A DNA stretch of 6,172 bases, from NCBI GenBank assembly GCA_020851835.1, contig JADZBZ010000421.1, forward strand, positions 1 through 6,172, in the 5' to 3' direction. Position 1 is the first letter of the stretch, and each line of letters begins with the position of its first letter. Below are positions 1 to 6,172 of this stretch, one piece after another. The translations under genes were made by a program, and so were the position numbers. The notes under the pieces are model-generated. The model saw only the letters and a program-made list of their open reading frames with translations, was not told the origin of the DNA and did no database searches. The stretch comes from Acidobacteriota bacterium (GTDB lineage: Bacteria; Acidobacteriota; Vicinamibacteria; Vicinamibacterales; UBA2999).

Positions 1-481
1 CACGTCTCTCTACGTCTCGACCTCGGTCGGTGCGCGCGGACCGTCCGGCGGACCCGACAATCGCGCGCTGCCACTCGTGAAGCCTCCCTACGGGCGCATC
101 GTCGCCTACGATCTGAACACGGGCGACCAGAAGTGGATGATTCCGAACGGCGAGACGCCGGAGTGGATTCGAACGCATCCGGCCCTGAAGGGAGTCGCGA
201 TCGGGAATACGGGGCAAAACGCCCATGCCAATCTGCTCGTGACCAAGACGCTGCTGATGTACGGCGAAGGGCGTGGCGCCGATCGGTACTTCCGCGCGGT
301 GGACAAGACGACCGGGCGGGAGATCGGGAAGGCGGAGATTCCAGCGCCGACCAACACCGCGCCGATGACCTTCATGCACGACGGCCATCAGGTCGTCGTG
401 ATGGCGGTCGCCAGCGCGACCGTGCCCGCCGAACTCGTCGCGCTGGCGTTGCCGTCGGCGCGTCCGCGCCGGAGCCCCTGA
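1..481 (+). CDS. PQQ-dependent quinoprotein dehydrogenase (membrane glucose dehydrogenase-like), C-terminal fragment
   Basis: This is the 3' end of a gene that begins before the window. The frame is open from base 2 to the TGA at 479-481, giving about 159 residues. The translation resembles the last blades of the eight-bladed beta-propeller of quinoprotein glucose dehydrogenases: a LPLVKPPYGRIVAYDLNTG segment followed by QKWMIPNGETP, then LLVTKTLLMYGEG, a RAVDKTTGREIG propeller repeat, APMTFMHDGHQVVVMAV, and the typical ending AELVALALP. Family members oxidise sugars or alcohols in the periplasm using pyrroloquinoline quinone and pass electrons to the respiratory chain. The catalytic and metal-binding N-terminal part lies outside the window, so the substrate cannot be named. 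A short Arg/Pro tail (SARPRRSP) follows the propeller. The GTG at 77 is internal, not the start, because homologous sequence continues upstream. The cyclase gene starts 16 bp downstream on the same strand, so cotranscription is possible. Confidence 0.85.
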   Translation, partial: TSLYVSTSVGARGPSGGPDNRALPLVKPPYGRIVAYDLNTGDQKWMIPNGETPEWIRTHPALKGVAIGNTGQNAHANLLVTKTLLMYGEGRGADRYFRAVDKTTGREIGKAEIPAPTNTAPMTFMHDGHQVVVMAVASATVPAELVALALPSARPRRSP

Positions 482-497
482 GGCGAGCCGTAGCATC

Positions 498-2651
498 GTG
501 GCTTCCTCCGGTTCGGCCGTCCCGATGCGCCTGCTGGCCGGTGCGGCGATTGCCATTGCCGCCGCCGTCTTGAGCGGCCTGATCGGCCTGACCGGTCTTG
601 CCCGCACCGCGGAGTTGAAGCTCTACGACTGGCGCGTGCGCCTCACGGCCACGGGGGACGCCGGGACAGGGGACGCCGGGACTGAAGTCCCGGCGCTCCG
701 GACCACGAGGGACGCCGGGACTGAAGTCCCGGCGCTCCGGACCACGAGGGACGCTGGGACTGAAGTCCCGGCGCTCCGGACCACGAGGGACGCCGCGCCC
801 ATCGTCCTCGTCACGGTCGACGATGACAGCCTGAAACGGATGGAGCCGCTGGTGGGCCGATGGCCCTGGCCGAGGCTCGTGCACGCCTTCCTCATCGACT
901 ATCTCGCCGCCGGCGGCGCGAAGGCCGTCGTCTACGATGTGCTGTTCGCCGAGGCCGACCGGTCGAAGTTCATGGTGGGCGACACCGAGTGGACGGGCGA
1001 GGAGTCGGATCAGGCACTGGTCGATTCGACCGCTGCGGCCGGCAACGTGATCCACGTGGCCGAGGCCGCCAGCGCGGAACTCGTCGATCCGACCAAAGCC
1101 GTTGCGGCGTCACTGGACGATGTCCCGGCCCTCAATCTTCCCTTTGTCGTGGACGACTGCGTGGAGCGGCGCCCGCAGGTGACGCCGCCCTTCCCCGCGC
1201 TGGCGAGGGCTGCGCGTGCCATCGGGCACTCGCTCGTCGTGTACGACCAGGACGGACCTCTTCGCCGCGTGGTGCCTTTCGTGCGCGTCGGGCAGGACAC
1301 AGTGCGCGTCATTCCGTCGCTACCCCTCGCGGCGATGATGATGGCCGGCGGGCTCGGACCCGAAGCGGTCGGGGTGGAGGCGGGCGTGCTGCGCATTGGC
1401 GCCACTCGTATCCCGCTCGTGACCGAGATGGTACCCGACTACTACGGCCCGCCGACGCCGGCATGCCGGGCTCTGCTGCCGTGGCGGGGGCCCGCGCGCC
1501 GCCGCGATGGTACCCCGACGTTTCCCACTTATTCGTTCTACGACCTGTTCTATTCGCAGCAGCAGGTACTCGAGGACGTGGCGCCGTTGGTTTCACCCGA
1601 AACGTTCCGCGACAAGATCGTCGTGGTCGGCGTGGCCGGGGAGGGGCTGCGAGACGTCTTCGTCACGCCGTTCGCGGAAGGCCGCATGCCGGGGGCTGAG
1701 ATTCACGCGAACACGATTGACGCGTGGCGCGCGGGCCGCACGTTGACGCCGGCGCGAGCGGTAGCGGGTGGCCTCGTCGTCGTGGGTGCGGCCCTGGCGG
1801 TCGGCGCCACCGGCGTCGCTGCTTCGGCCTGGTTCACCGGCGGCGTCGCGCTGGTACTGGCGCTCGCCTACACGTGGCTGAACGTCCACCTCTTCGCGGC
1901 GGGGGCCTGGTGGCCCATCGCGCTCCCGCTGCTGGCGATGATGCTGGCCTTTGTGGGCGAGCTGGCGTGGCAGTACTTCGTGGAAGGTCGTGAGAAGCGG
2001 CAGGTGAAGCGGCTGTTCTCGCGCTACGTGGCCAAGGATGTGTACGACCAGCTGCTGGCCGACCCGGCCCGCGCCAGGCTGGGCGGCACCCGGCGCGAGA
2101 TGTCCGTCCTCTTCTCCGACATGCGCGGCTTCACGGCCCTCACCGAGCGAGGCCGCCCCGAGGACATCGTCTCGCAGCTGAACGACTACTTCACCCGCAT
2201 GGTGCAAGTGCTCTTCGAACACCGCGGCACGCTCGACAAGTTCGTCGGCGACATGGTGATGGCGCTCTTCGGCGCCCCGCTGGACGACGAGGACCATGCC
2301 GAGCACGCCGTGCAGACGGCGTTGGCGATGGTGCGGGCGCTCGACCTGCTCAACGCGGAGTGGGCGGGCTTTGGCATCCCGCGGCTGGACATCGGGATCG
2401 GCATCAACACCGGCGAGATGGTGGCTGGCAACATCGGGTCCTCCGCCATCATGAGCTACACGGTCATCGGCGATGCGGTGAACCTCGGGGCGCGCCTCGA
2501 GTCGCTCAACAAGGAGTACGGCACCCGGATCATCATCAGCGAGGCGACCCGCGCGCAGCTCAAAGGGCAGTATGATATTCGTCCGCTGGGCTCGGTCACC
2601 GTCAAGGGCAAGAGCCAGAGCGTGGCCATCTACGAGGTCAGACCATCATGA
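498..2651 (+). CDS. CHASE2-domain membrane adenylate cyclase (class III)
   Basis: A 717-residue membrane sensor enzyme predicted to make cAMP from ATP. Residues 11-34 form an N-terminal membrane anchor. Residues about 36-412 are an extracytoplasmic CHASE2 sensor, recognised by ELKLYDWRVRL, IVLVTVDDDSL, GRWPWPR, FRDKIVVVGV and MPGAEIHANTIDAW. Three transmembrane helices follow (about 421-443, 446-464, 470-494), then a linker helix (REKRQVKRLFSRYVAKDVYDQL) and the cyclase domain at about 530-715. All catalytic positions are present: metal Asp541 (LFSDMRGFT) and Asp585 (FVGDM), substrate-selecting Lys581 and Thr655, and transition-state Asn662 and Arg666 (VNLGARLE). Lys/Thr favours ATP over GTP. 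The GTG at 498 has a weak GAGG at 480-483. The ATG at 525 is an alternative start but has no visible ribosome binding site and would trim the protein to the edge of the membrane anchor. Residues 59-97 are a threefold 13-residue repeat encoded by a palindromic DNA repeat, placed in the loop between the first CHASE2 strand and IVLVTVDDD. The stop overlaps the next gene's start. Confidence 0.93.
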   Translation: MASSGSAVPMRLLAGAAIAIAAAVLSGLIGLTGLARTAELKLYDWRVRLTATGDAGTGDAGTEVPALRTTRDAGTEVPALRTTRDAGTEVPALRTTRDAAPIVLVTVDDDSLKRMEPLVGRWPWPRLVHAFLIDYLAAGGAKAVVYDVLFAEADRSKFMVGDTEWTGEESDQALVDSTAAAGNVIHVAEAASAELVDPTKAVAASLDDVPALNLPFVVDDCVERRPQVTPPFPALARAARAIGHSLVVYDQDGPLRRVVPFVRVGQDTVRVIPSLPLAAMMMAGGLGPEAVGVEAGVLRIGATRIPLVTEMVPDYYGPPTPACRALLPWRGPARRRDGTPTFPTYSFYDLFYSQQQVLEDVAPLVSPETFRDKIVVVGVAGEGLRDVFVTPFAEGRMPGAEIHANTIDAWRAGRTLTPARAVAGGLVVVGAALAVGATGVAASAWFTGGVALVLALAYTWLNVHLFAAGAWWPIALPLLAMMLAFVGELAWQYFVEGREKRQVKRLFSRYVAKDVYDQLLADPARARLGGTRREMSVLFSDMRGFTALTERGRPEDIVSQLNDYFTRMVQVLFEHRGTLDKFVGDMVMALFGAPLDDEDHAEHAVQTALAMVRALDLLNAEWAGFGIPRLDIGIGINTGEMVAGNIGSSAIMSYTVIGDAVNLGARLESLNKEYGTRIIISEATRAQLKGQYDIRPLGSVTVKGKSQSVAIYEVRPS
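672..788 (+). repeat. Three tandem copies of a 39-bp palindrome-containing repeat, in frame inside the cyclase gene
   Basis: The copies are 672-710, 711-749 and 750-788, head to tail without spacers. Copies 1 and 2 are identical. Copy 3 differs only by C-to-T at 755, which is a silent Ala change. Each encodes DAGTEVPALRTTR. Degenerate partial units flank the array: 657-671 matches the first 11 bases of the unit and 789-795 matches the first seven. Each unit contains a 9-base perfect inverted repeat, GCCGGGACT then GA then AGTCCCGGC, at 675-694, 714-733 and 753-772 (in copy 3 one pair becomes G-U in RNA). The unit length is a multiple of three, so copy number can change without breaking the reading frame. 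The palindrome plus GCTCC tail looks like a REP-type dispersed element rather than a protein-evolved repeat. That interpretation is an inference, because no second locus is present in the window. Confidence 0.95.
2634..2638 (+). promoter_or_regulatory. Ribosome binding site for the M48 protease gene, inside the end of the cyclase gene
   Basis: GAGGT lies nine bases before the ATG at 2648, a good Shine-Dalgarno spacing. The ATG overlaps the cyclase TGA in the four-base ATGA at 2648-2651, so the two genes are very likely translationally coupled and transcribed together. Confidence 0.7.
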
Positions 2652-3775
2652 AGCGCCAGTCACTAGTCGGATGTGCGGTGGTGGCCCTGCTGGGCCTGAC
2701 GATCCCGGCTCACGCCGGCAGACAGTTCGGGCAGCTCGGCAAGATTGGCGGGGCCGTGAAGAAGGTCAACGATTTGCGCGAGCTGCAGGTCACCGACCAG
2801 GAAGAAGCACAGCTCGGCGCGGCGGTGAGCGAGCGGATCCGCGCGCGCTACGGCGTAGTGCAGGACGCGGCCGTGCACCGCTACCTGGCGATGGTCGGCG
2901 GCGTGCTCGCCGCGGCCAGCACGCGGCCCGCCCTGCCCTGGACGTTCATCGTGCTCGATACCGACGGCGTCAATGCCTTTGCCGCACCCGGCGGCTACGT
3001 GCACGTCACGCGGGGCGCGCTGGCGCTCATCCAGGACGAGTCGGAGCTGGCGGGCGTGCTCGGACACGAAATCATTCACGTGACCGAGAAGCACACCATC
3101 CGGTCGATTCAGAAGAGCAAGGCCGTGCAGATGGGAGCGGCCGAAACCCTGTCGGGCAGCTCGGCCCTGCTCGAGAAGGCCGTGACGGCTACCTACGACA
3201 ACATCGTGGACAAGGGCTTCGGCCGCGAAGAAGAGAACGAGTCGGATGAGAAGGGGCTCGAGCTGGCCAATCGGGTCGGCTACGCGCCAAGTGGCCTGGG
3301 CGAATTCCTCACGCGGTTGAAGGACCGCAACAAGGACGCCACCGAGAAGCGCGGCCTCTTTGCATCGCACCCCGAGATGCAGTCGCGGCTCGACAACCTG
3401 AAGAAGGAGATCGCCGCAAAGAAGCTCGCGTCGACCGCCACCCTCGCCGATCGGTACAAGAAGTTCATCACCTACACGCCTACGCCAGTCACCGAGATTG
3501 CGACCGTCGCCGCCGGCTCGGCCGGGCTCACCGGGGACACGAAGAAGGCCGAGCCCAAGAAAGAGGAGCCGAAGAAGAAGGGCGGCTTCGGGCTGAGCCG
3601 CATGTTGCCTGGCGGCGGCGGCGAGAAGCAGCAGGCGCAGGTCACGGGATCGGGATCGGCTCGCGGTGTGGATCCGGAGAAGGACGCCAAGGGCGGCAGC
3701 AATCCAAACCCGGTACCGGTGACGATTGCCGCCGCCGACCTCGCGGCATTCAAGAAGGAAGGCGGCCTCCGGTAG
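2648..3775 (+). CDS. Exported M48-family zinc metalloprotease with a Lys-rich C-terminal extension
   Basis: A 375-residue protein with a Sec signal peptide: MKRQ, a hydrophobic core, and a likely signal peptidase I cut after AHA (residue 23). There is no lipobox at the cleavage site. The M48 (Ste24/BepA/LoiP-like) catalytic domain spans roughly residues 45-255. It shows NAFAAPGGYVHVTRGAL, the zinc motif HEIIH (His140, Glu141, His144) and the third ligand Glu198 in NESDEKG, which aligns with the EADRxG signature of the family. A SHPEMQSRL segment (His241-Pro242) follows, as in BepA-like proteases. Family members cleave misfolded or mis-assembled envelope proteins. Instead of the TPR domain of BepA, residues about 260-375 form a low-complexity tail with a KKAEPKKEEPKKKGG stretch (residues 299-313) and a Gly/Ser/Lys region, probably disordered and of unknown role. 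The gene overlaps the cyclase stop by four bases and ends 13 bases before the channel gene, so it is the middle gene of the operon. Its natural substrate cannot be read from sequence. Confidence 0.92.
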   Translation: MKRQSLVGCAVVALLGLTIPAHAGRQFGQLGKIGGAVKKVNDLRELQVTDQEEAQLGAAVSERIRARYGVVQDAAVHRYLAMVGGVLAAASTRPALPWTFIVLDTDGVNAFAAPGGYVHVTRGALALIQDESELAGVLGHEIIHVTEKHTIRSIQKSKAVQMGAAETLSGSSALLEKAVTATYDNIVDKGFGREEENESDEKGLELANRVGYAPSGLGEFLTRLKDRNKDATEKRGLFASHPEMQSRLDNLKKEIAAKKLASTATLADRYKKFITYTPTPVTEIATVAAGSAGLTGDTKKAEPKKEEPKKKGGFGLSRMLPGGGGEKQQAQVTGSGSARGVDPEKDAKGGSNPNPVPVTIAAADLAAFKKEGGLR

Positions 3776-3788
3776 GCGCCCGCCGCGC

Positions 3789-5222
3789 GTGAGCGTTTCG
3801 AACCTGATTCTCACCGGCGCCGTCGCGCTGGCCGTCACGCTGGCGCTTATCGCCGCCATCCGCAGCCGCTTCGTCCGCGGCCGGCTGGTGTTCAGCGCCT
3901 GGCTGCTGCTGGCGTTCCTCGGCCTCGAAGTCGCCGCGGCGCAGGCCGTCGGCGAGACGGCGCTGCTCTCGGCGCTTGCGCGCCTCATCCTCCTCCTCGC
4001 GCTCGTCAACCTCACCGTCGCGCTGCTGGTCAATCCCTGGCGCGAGAGCAAGCCGTCGGACCGTTTCCCCGCCATCGTCCAGGACGTGGCGGTCATCGGC
4101 GCGTTCATGGTGATTGCAACGGTCCTGATGCGCGAGCAACTGCTCGCGACCTCGGCGGTCGGCGCCGTGGTGGTGGGCTTTGCTCTGCAGGACACGCTGG
4201 GCAACCTGTTCGCCGGACTGGCGATTCAAATCGAGAAGCCGTTCCGGATCGGGCACTGGATCAACATCGCGGGCAGCGAAGGCCTGGTGCAGGAAGTCAC
4301 CTGGCGCGCCACCAAGCTCCGGACCAAGTCGGGGCAGTTCCTGATCGTTCCCAACAGCGTCATTTCCAAGGATCCCATCCTCAACTACTCCGAGCCGACG
4401 GTGCCGACGCGCATCGACGTGGCGGTGGGGGCGAGCTATCTGTCGCCGCCGACCGAGGTCAAAGACGCCATCCGTCGCGCCCTCGCCAACGCCCCGCTCG
4501 TGATGGCGGATTTGCCATCGCAGGTCATCGTCCAGGAATTCGGCGCCTCGGCCATCGTTTACGTGGCGAAGTTCTGGATCGCCGACTACGCCACGGATAA
4601 CCAGGCCAGGGACGAGGTGCGGACCAACATCTGGTACGAGTTCCGCCGGTCCAATATCGAGATTCCCTGGCCCGTCCAGGTGGAATACCATCGCCAGGAG
4701 CAGCCGCTCCGCACCGGCGAGCACATCGACGCCGCGGCCGCCGAGCTCGGCATGATCGATCTGTTCGCGACGCTGCCAGCGGCGGCGCGCCGAGAGCTCG
4801 CGGCGGCGGCGGCCGATCAGCTGTTCGTCTCGGGTGAGGCCATCGTGCGGCAGGGCGAGGTCGGCGGTTCGATGTTCGTCGTGCTCGCGGGCACCGTCCG
4901 CGTCGTCCTCGAGCCATCGGGGCAGCAAGTGGCCACGATGGCAGCGGGCGGATTCTTCGGCGAAATGTCGATGCTGACCGGGGATCCGCGGACGGCGACC
5001 GTGCGCGCCGCTACGAACGTGCAGGTGCTGGAGATATCGGCCAATCAGATGCGGACCGTGGCGCAGGAGACGCCCGGACTGCTGGAGCACGTCGTGAAGG
5101 TCGTGGCCGAGCGGCGGGTGGGACTGGCCGAGGCGGAAGCCTCCGCGGCGGCCTCCACGGCCGGCCACTCGGGCGTCCGGCAATCCTTGCTGGCGCGCAT
5201 CCAGTCGTACCTGCGCCTGTGA
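3789..5222 (+). CDS. MscS-family ion channel with C-terminal cyclic-nucleotide-binding domain
   Basis: A 477-residue protein predicted to be an inner-membrane channel controlled by cAMP. Hydrophobic helices lie at about residues 5-24, 33-55, 57-81 and 96-114. They are followed by the Gly/Ala-rich MscS pore helix and its continuation (TSAVGAVVVGFALQDTLGN, then AIQIEKPFRIGHWI; about 121-158). The MscS beta and alpha/beta region (about 159-300) carries the typical FLIVPNSVI and ILNYS motifs. A Crp/PKA-type cNMP domain occupies about 322-442 (LFATLP, then REGEVGG-like RQGEVGGSMFVVLAGTV). Its phosphate-binding cassette keeps Glu392 (FFGEMSML) and Arg401 followed by Thr402 (PRTATVRA), so ligand binding is likely intact. 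This architecture matches the bacterial cyclic-nucleotide-gated branch of the MscS superfamily. The GTG at 3789 is preferred: it is 13 bases after the protease stop and directly precedes the first helix. A TTG at 3726 would add 21 basic, Pro-rich residues and overlap the protease by 50 bases. No strong ribosome binding site is seen, so coupling to the upstream gene is plausible. Transported ion and true mechanosensitivity are unknown. Confidence 0.92.
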   Translation: MSVSNLILTGAVALAVTLALIAAIRSRFVRGRLVFSAWLLLAFLGLEVAAAQAVGETALLSALARLILLLALVNLTVALLVNPWRESKPSDRFPAIVQDVAVIGAFMVIATVLMREQLLATSAVGAVVVGFALQDTLGNLFAGLAIQIEKPFRIGHWINIAGSEGLVQEVTWRATKLRTKSGQFLIVPNSVISKDPILNYSEPTVPTRIDVAVGASYLSPPTEVKDAIRRALANAPLVMADLPSQVIVQEFGASAIVYVAKFWIADYATDNQARDEVRTNIWYEFRRSNIEIPWPVQVEYHRQEQPLRTGEHIDAAAAELGMIDLFATLPAAARRELAAAAADQLFVSGEAIVRQGEVGGSMFVVLAGTVRVVLEPSGQQVATMAAGGFFGEMSMLTGDPRTATVRAATNVQVLEISANQMRTVAQETPGLLEHVVKVVAERRVGLAEAEASAAASTAGHSGVRQSLLARIQSYLRL

Positions 5223-5326
5223 CGCGGACCTGAAGATGGGATCGTCGCTCGTTCCGGTGCAGGTTGCGACTCCGCCCAGCGCTACGGCACGAGAGGCCCG
5301 CTCTGCCGGTGGTGTGGACGAACGAA
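5223..5326. other. Convergent intergenic gap without a recognisable terminator
   Basis: This 104-base gap separates the 3' ends of the channel gene and the cyclodeaminase-family gene. A bidirectional terminator would be expected here. Only a weak five-base inverted repeat (GTCGC and GCGAC, about 17 bases apart, near 5244-5270) can be seen, with no T-tract on either strand. No small gene is convincing. Confidence 0.5.
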
Positions 5327-6172
5327 TCAGAGTGTGAGTTCCGCGCCGGCGCCGCGTTCGACGGCACGACGGAACACGAGATCGGCGGCGACAACGTCCT
5401 CGACGGCCATGCCGAGCGACTTGAAGACGGTGATCTCGCCCTCGGATACGCGTCCAGGGGTCCGGCCCAGCACCACCTGTCCCAGCTCGCCGGCCAGGTG
5501 CACGTCGGTGAAGCGACCTTCGCGGATGCCTAGCACCACGTCGCCCGACTCCACCAATGCCGCCGCGCGCGAGTCGACGAACAAACGCGCCCGCGCCAGC
5601 AGGGCCGGATCCATCTCGCGCTGATCCGGCCGGCAGGCGCCCACCGAGATGACGTGCGCGCCGCTCGAGACCCAGTCGTTGTCGAACACCGGCGTTGCGG
5701 CCGACGTCGCCAGGACGATCAGATCCGCGCCCCGGATGGCATCCTCGGCCGAGCTGGCGGCGCCGAGCGGCGCCCGGGCGCGCGGCGCCATCTCGGCGAC
5801 GAACCGCTCACGGCTGGCCGCGCGCGGCGACCAGACGCGCACGTCGGTGAGCCGGCGCACCTCGGCCAGGGCCTCGAGATGACTGCGCGCCTGCACGCCG
5901 GTGCCGATGATGGCGAGCGTTCCGGCCTGCGCCCGCGCGAGGTGGCGCGCCGAGACCGCCGATACCGCCGCCGTGCGTGCCTCGGTGATGTAGCGGCCGT
6001 CGAGGATGGCGACGAGCGCGCCCGTGTCGGGGTCCAGCAGGAGGATGGTGGCCAGATGCGAGGGTAGTCCGCGCGCCTCGTTCCCGCTGAACACGGTGAC
6101 GAGCTTGGCGCCGAGTCGAGCGGGCTGGGGCATGTAGGCCGGCATCAGACCGAAGTACGCTCTTGTGGGCCC
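5327..6172 (-). CDS. Ornithine cyclodeaminase/mu-crystallin family protein, N-terminus cut by the window edge
   Basis: The minus-strand frame is open from the window end to the stop at 5327-5329, giving 281 residues. The family is usually about 310-330 residues long, so roughly 30-50 N-terminal residues lie beyond the window. The ATG at 6145 is probably internal, because the open frame continues upstream into GPTRAYFGL, and in homologues the MPAYMP motif lies well inside the protein. Visible family marks (numbered in the fragment) are the substrate-site Lys23 (GAKLVTVF), GNEARGLPSH, LDGRYITEARTAAVSA with Arg66, the Rossmann motif IIGTGVQARSH (Gly90, Gly92), SVGACRPDQREMD (about 177-188), and the C-terminal FKSLGMAVEDVVAADLV. 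The family includes ornithine cyclodeaminase, alanine dehydrogenase and delta1-pyrroline-2-carboxylate (ketimine) reductases. The sequence alone does not say which reaction is performed, and the RPDQ segment lacks the GDCPGK form of true ornithine cyclodeaminase, so an imine reductase or dehydrogenase role is favoured. The gene converges on the channel gene with a 104-base gap and is not part of that operon. Confidence 0.88.
   Translation of the reverse strand, partial: GPTRAYFGLMPAYMPQPARLGAKLVTVFSGNEARGLPSHLATILLLDPDTGALVAILDGRYITEARTAAVSAVSARHLARAQAGTLAIIGTGVQARSHLEALAEVRRLTDVRVWSPRAASRERFVAEMAPRARAPLGAASSAEDAIRGADLIVLATSAATPVFDNDWVSSGAHVISVGACRPDQREMDPALLARARLFVDSRAAALVESGDVVLGIREGRFTDVHLAGELGQVVLGRTPGRVSEGEITVFKSLGMAVEDVVAADLVFRRAVERGAGAELTL

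Noticed and set aside
675..772. Rho-independent terminators formed by the repeat palindromes
   Set aside because: The stems are GC-rich but have no T-tract, and they lie within a gene whose downstream sequence encodes an intact cyclase.
672..788. CRISPR array
   Set aside because: The repeats are directly contiguous without spacers and lie inside a coding frame.
2241..2510. Guanylate rather than adenylate cyclase
   Set aside because: The substrate-selecting pair is Lys581/Thr655, the ATP-type combination. Guanylate cyclases usually have Glu at the first position and Cys or another small residue at the second.
2663..4204. Long antisense open frame (about 513 codons) opposite the protease and channel genes
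   Set aside because: It runs across two well-supported genes, has Arg-rich low-information composition, and is an expected by-product of high-GC codon use on the other strand.
3750..5183. Long antisense open frame (about 477 codons) opposite the channel gene
   Set aside because: It has no recognisable domain and is rich in Arg, His, Gly and Asp, as expected from a mirrored GC-rich gene. The sense strand encodes a clear MscS-cNMP protein.
5223..5326. Bidirectional terminator or small RNA in the convergent gap
   Set aside because: Only a weak inverted repeat with a long loop and no T-run is visible.
5264..5882. Plus-strand open frames across the cyclodeaminase-family gene
   Set aside because: They have no recognisable domains and overlap a minus-strand gene with clear family motifs throughout.

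Overview
The window is a GC-rich, densely coding stretch of bacterial chromosome. The gene families and the REP-like palindromic repeat resemble Acidobacteriota (possibly Vicinamibacteria-like soil bacteria). That placement is inferred from overall character, not from a marker gene. No rRNA, tRNA, CRISPR array, transposase or phage gene is visible.

Layout: (1) bases 1-481, plus strand: the C-terminal end of a PQQ-dependent quinoprotein dehydrogenase of the membrane glucose dehydrogenase type. (2) 498-2651, plus: a membrane CHASE2-sensor class III adenylate cyclase. Its N-terminal coding sequence carries three tandem copies of a 39-bp palindrome-containing repeat (672-788), in frame. (3) 2648-3775, plus: an exported M48 zinc metalloprotease whose start codon overlaps the cyclase stop (ATGA). 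(4) 3789-5222, plus: an MscS-type channel with a C-terminal cyclic-nucleotide-binding domain. (5) 5327-6172, minus, convergent and cut by the window edge: an ornithine cyclodeaminase/mu-crystallin family NAD(P)-dependent enzyme.

How the genes may work together: genes 2-4 are almost certainly one operon (4-bp overlap, then a 13-bp gap), and gene 1 ends only 16 bp before gene 2. The cyclase keeps all six class III catalytic positions with an ATP-type Lys/Thr pair, and the channel keeps the Glu and Arg of the phosphate-binding cassette. The simplest reading is a compact circuit in which an extracytoplasmic signal sensed by CHASE2 raises cAMP, and cAMP gates the co-encoded channel. The periplasmic protease between them could process the sensor, the channel or envelope proteins. 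This circuit is an inference from domains and gene order. The two most noteworthy items are the cyclase/channel pairing and the in-frame palindromic repeat expansion inside the sensor.
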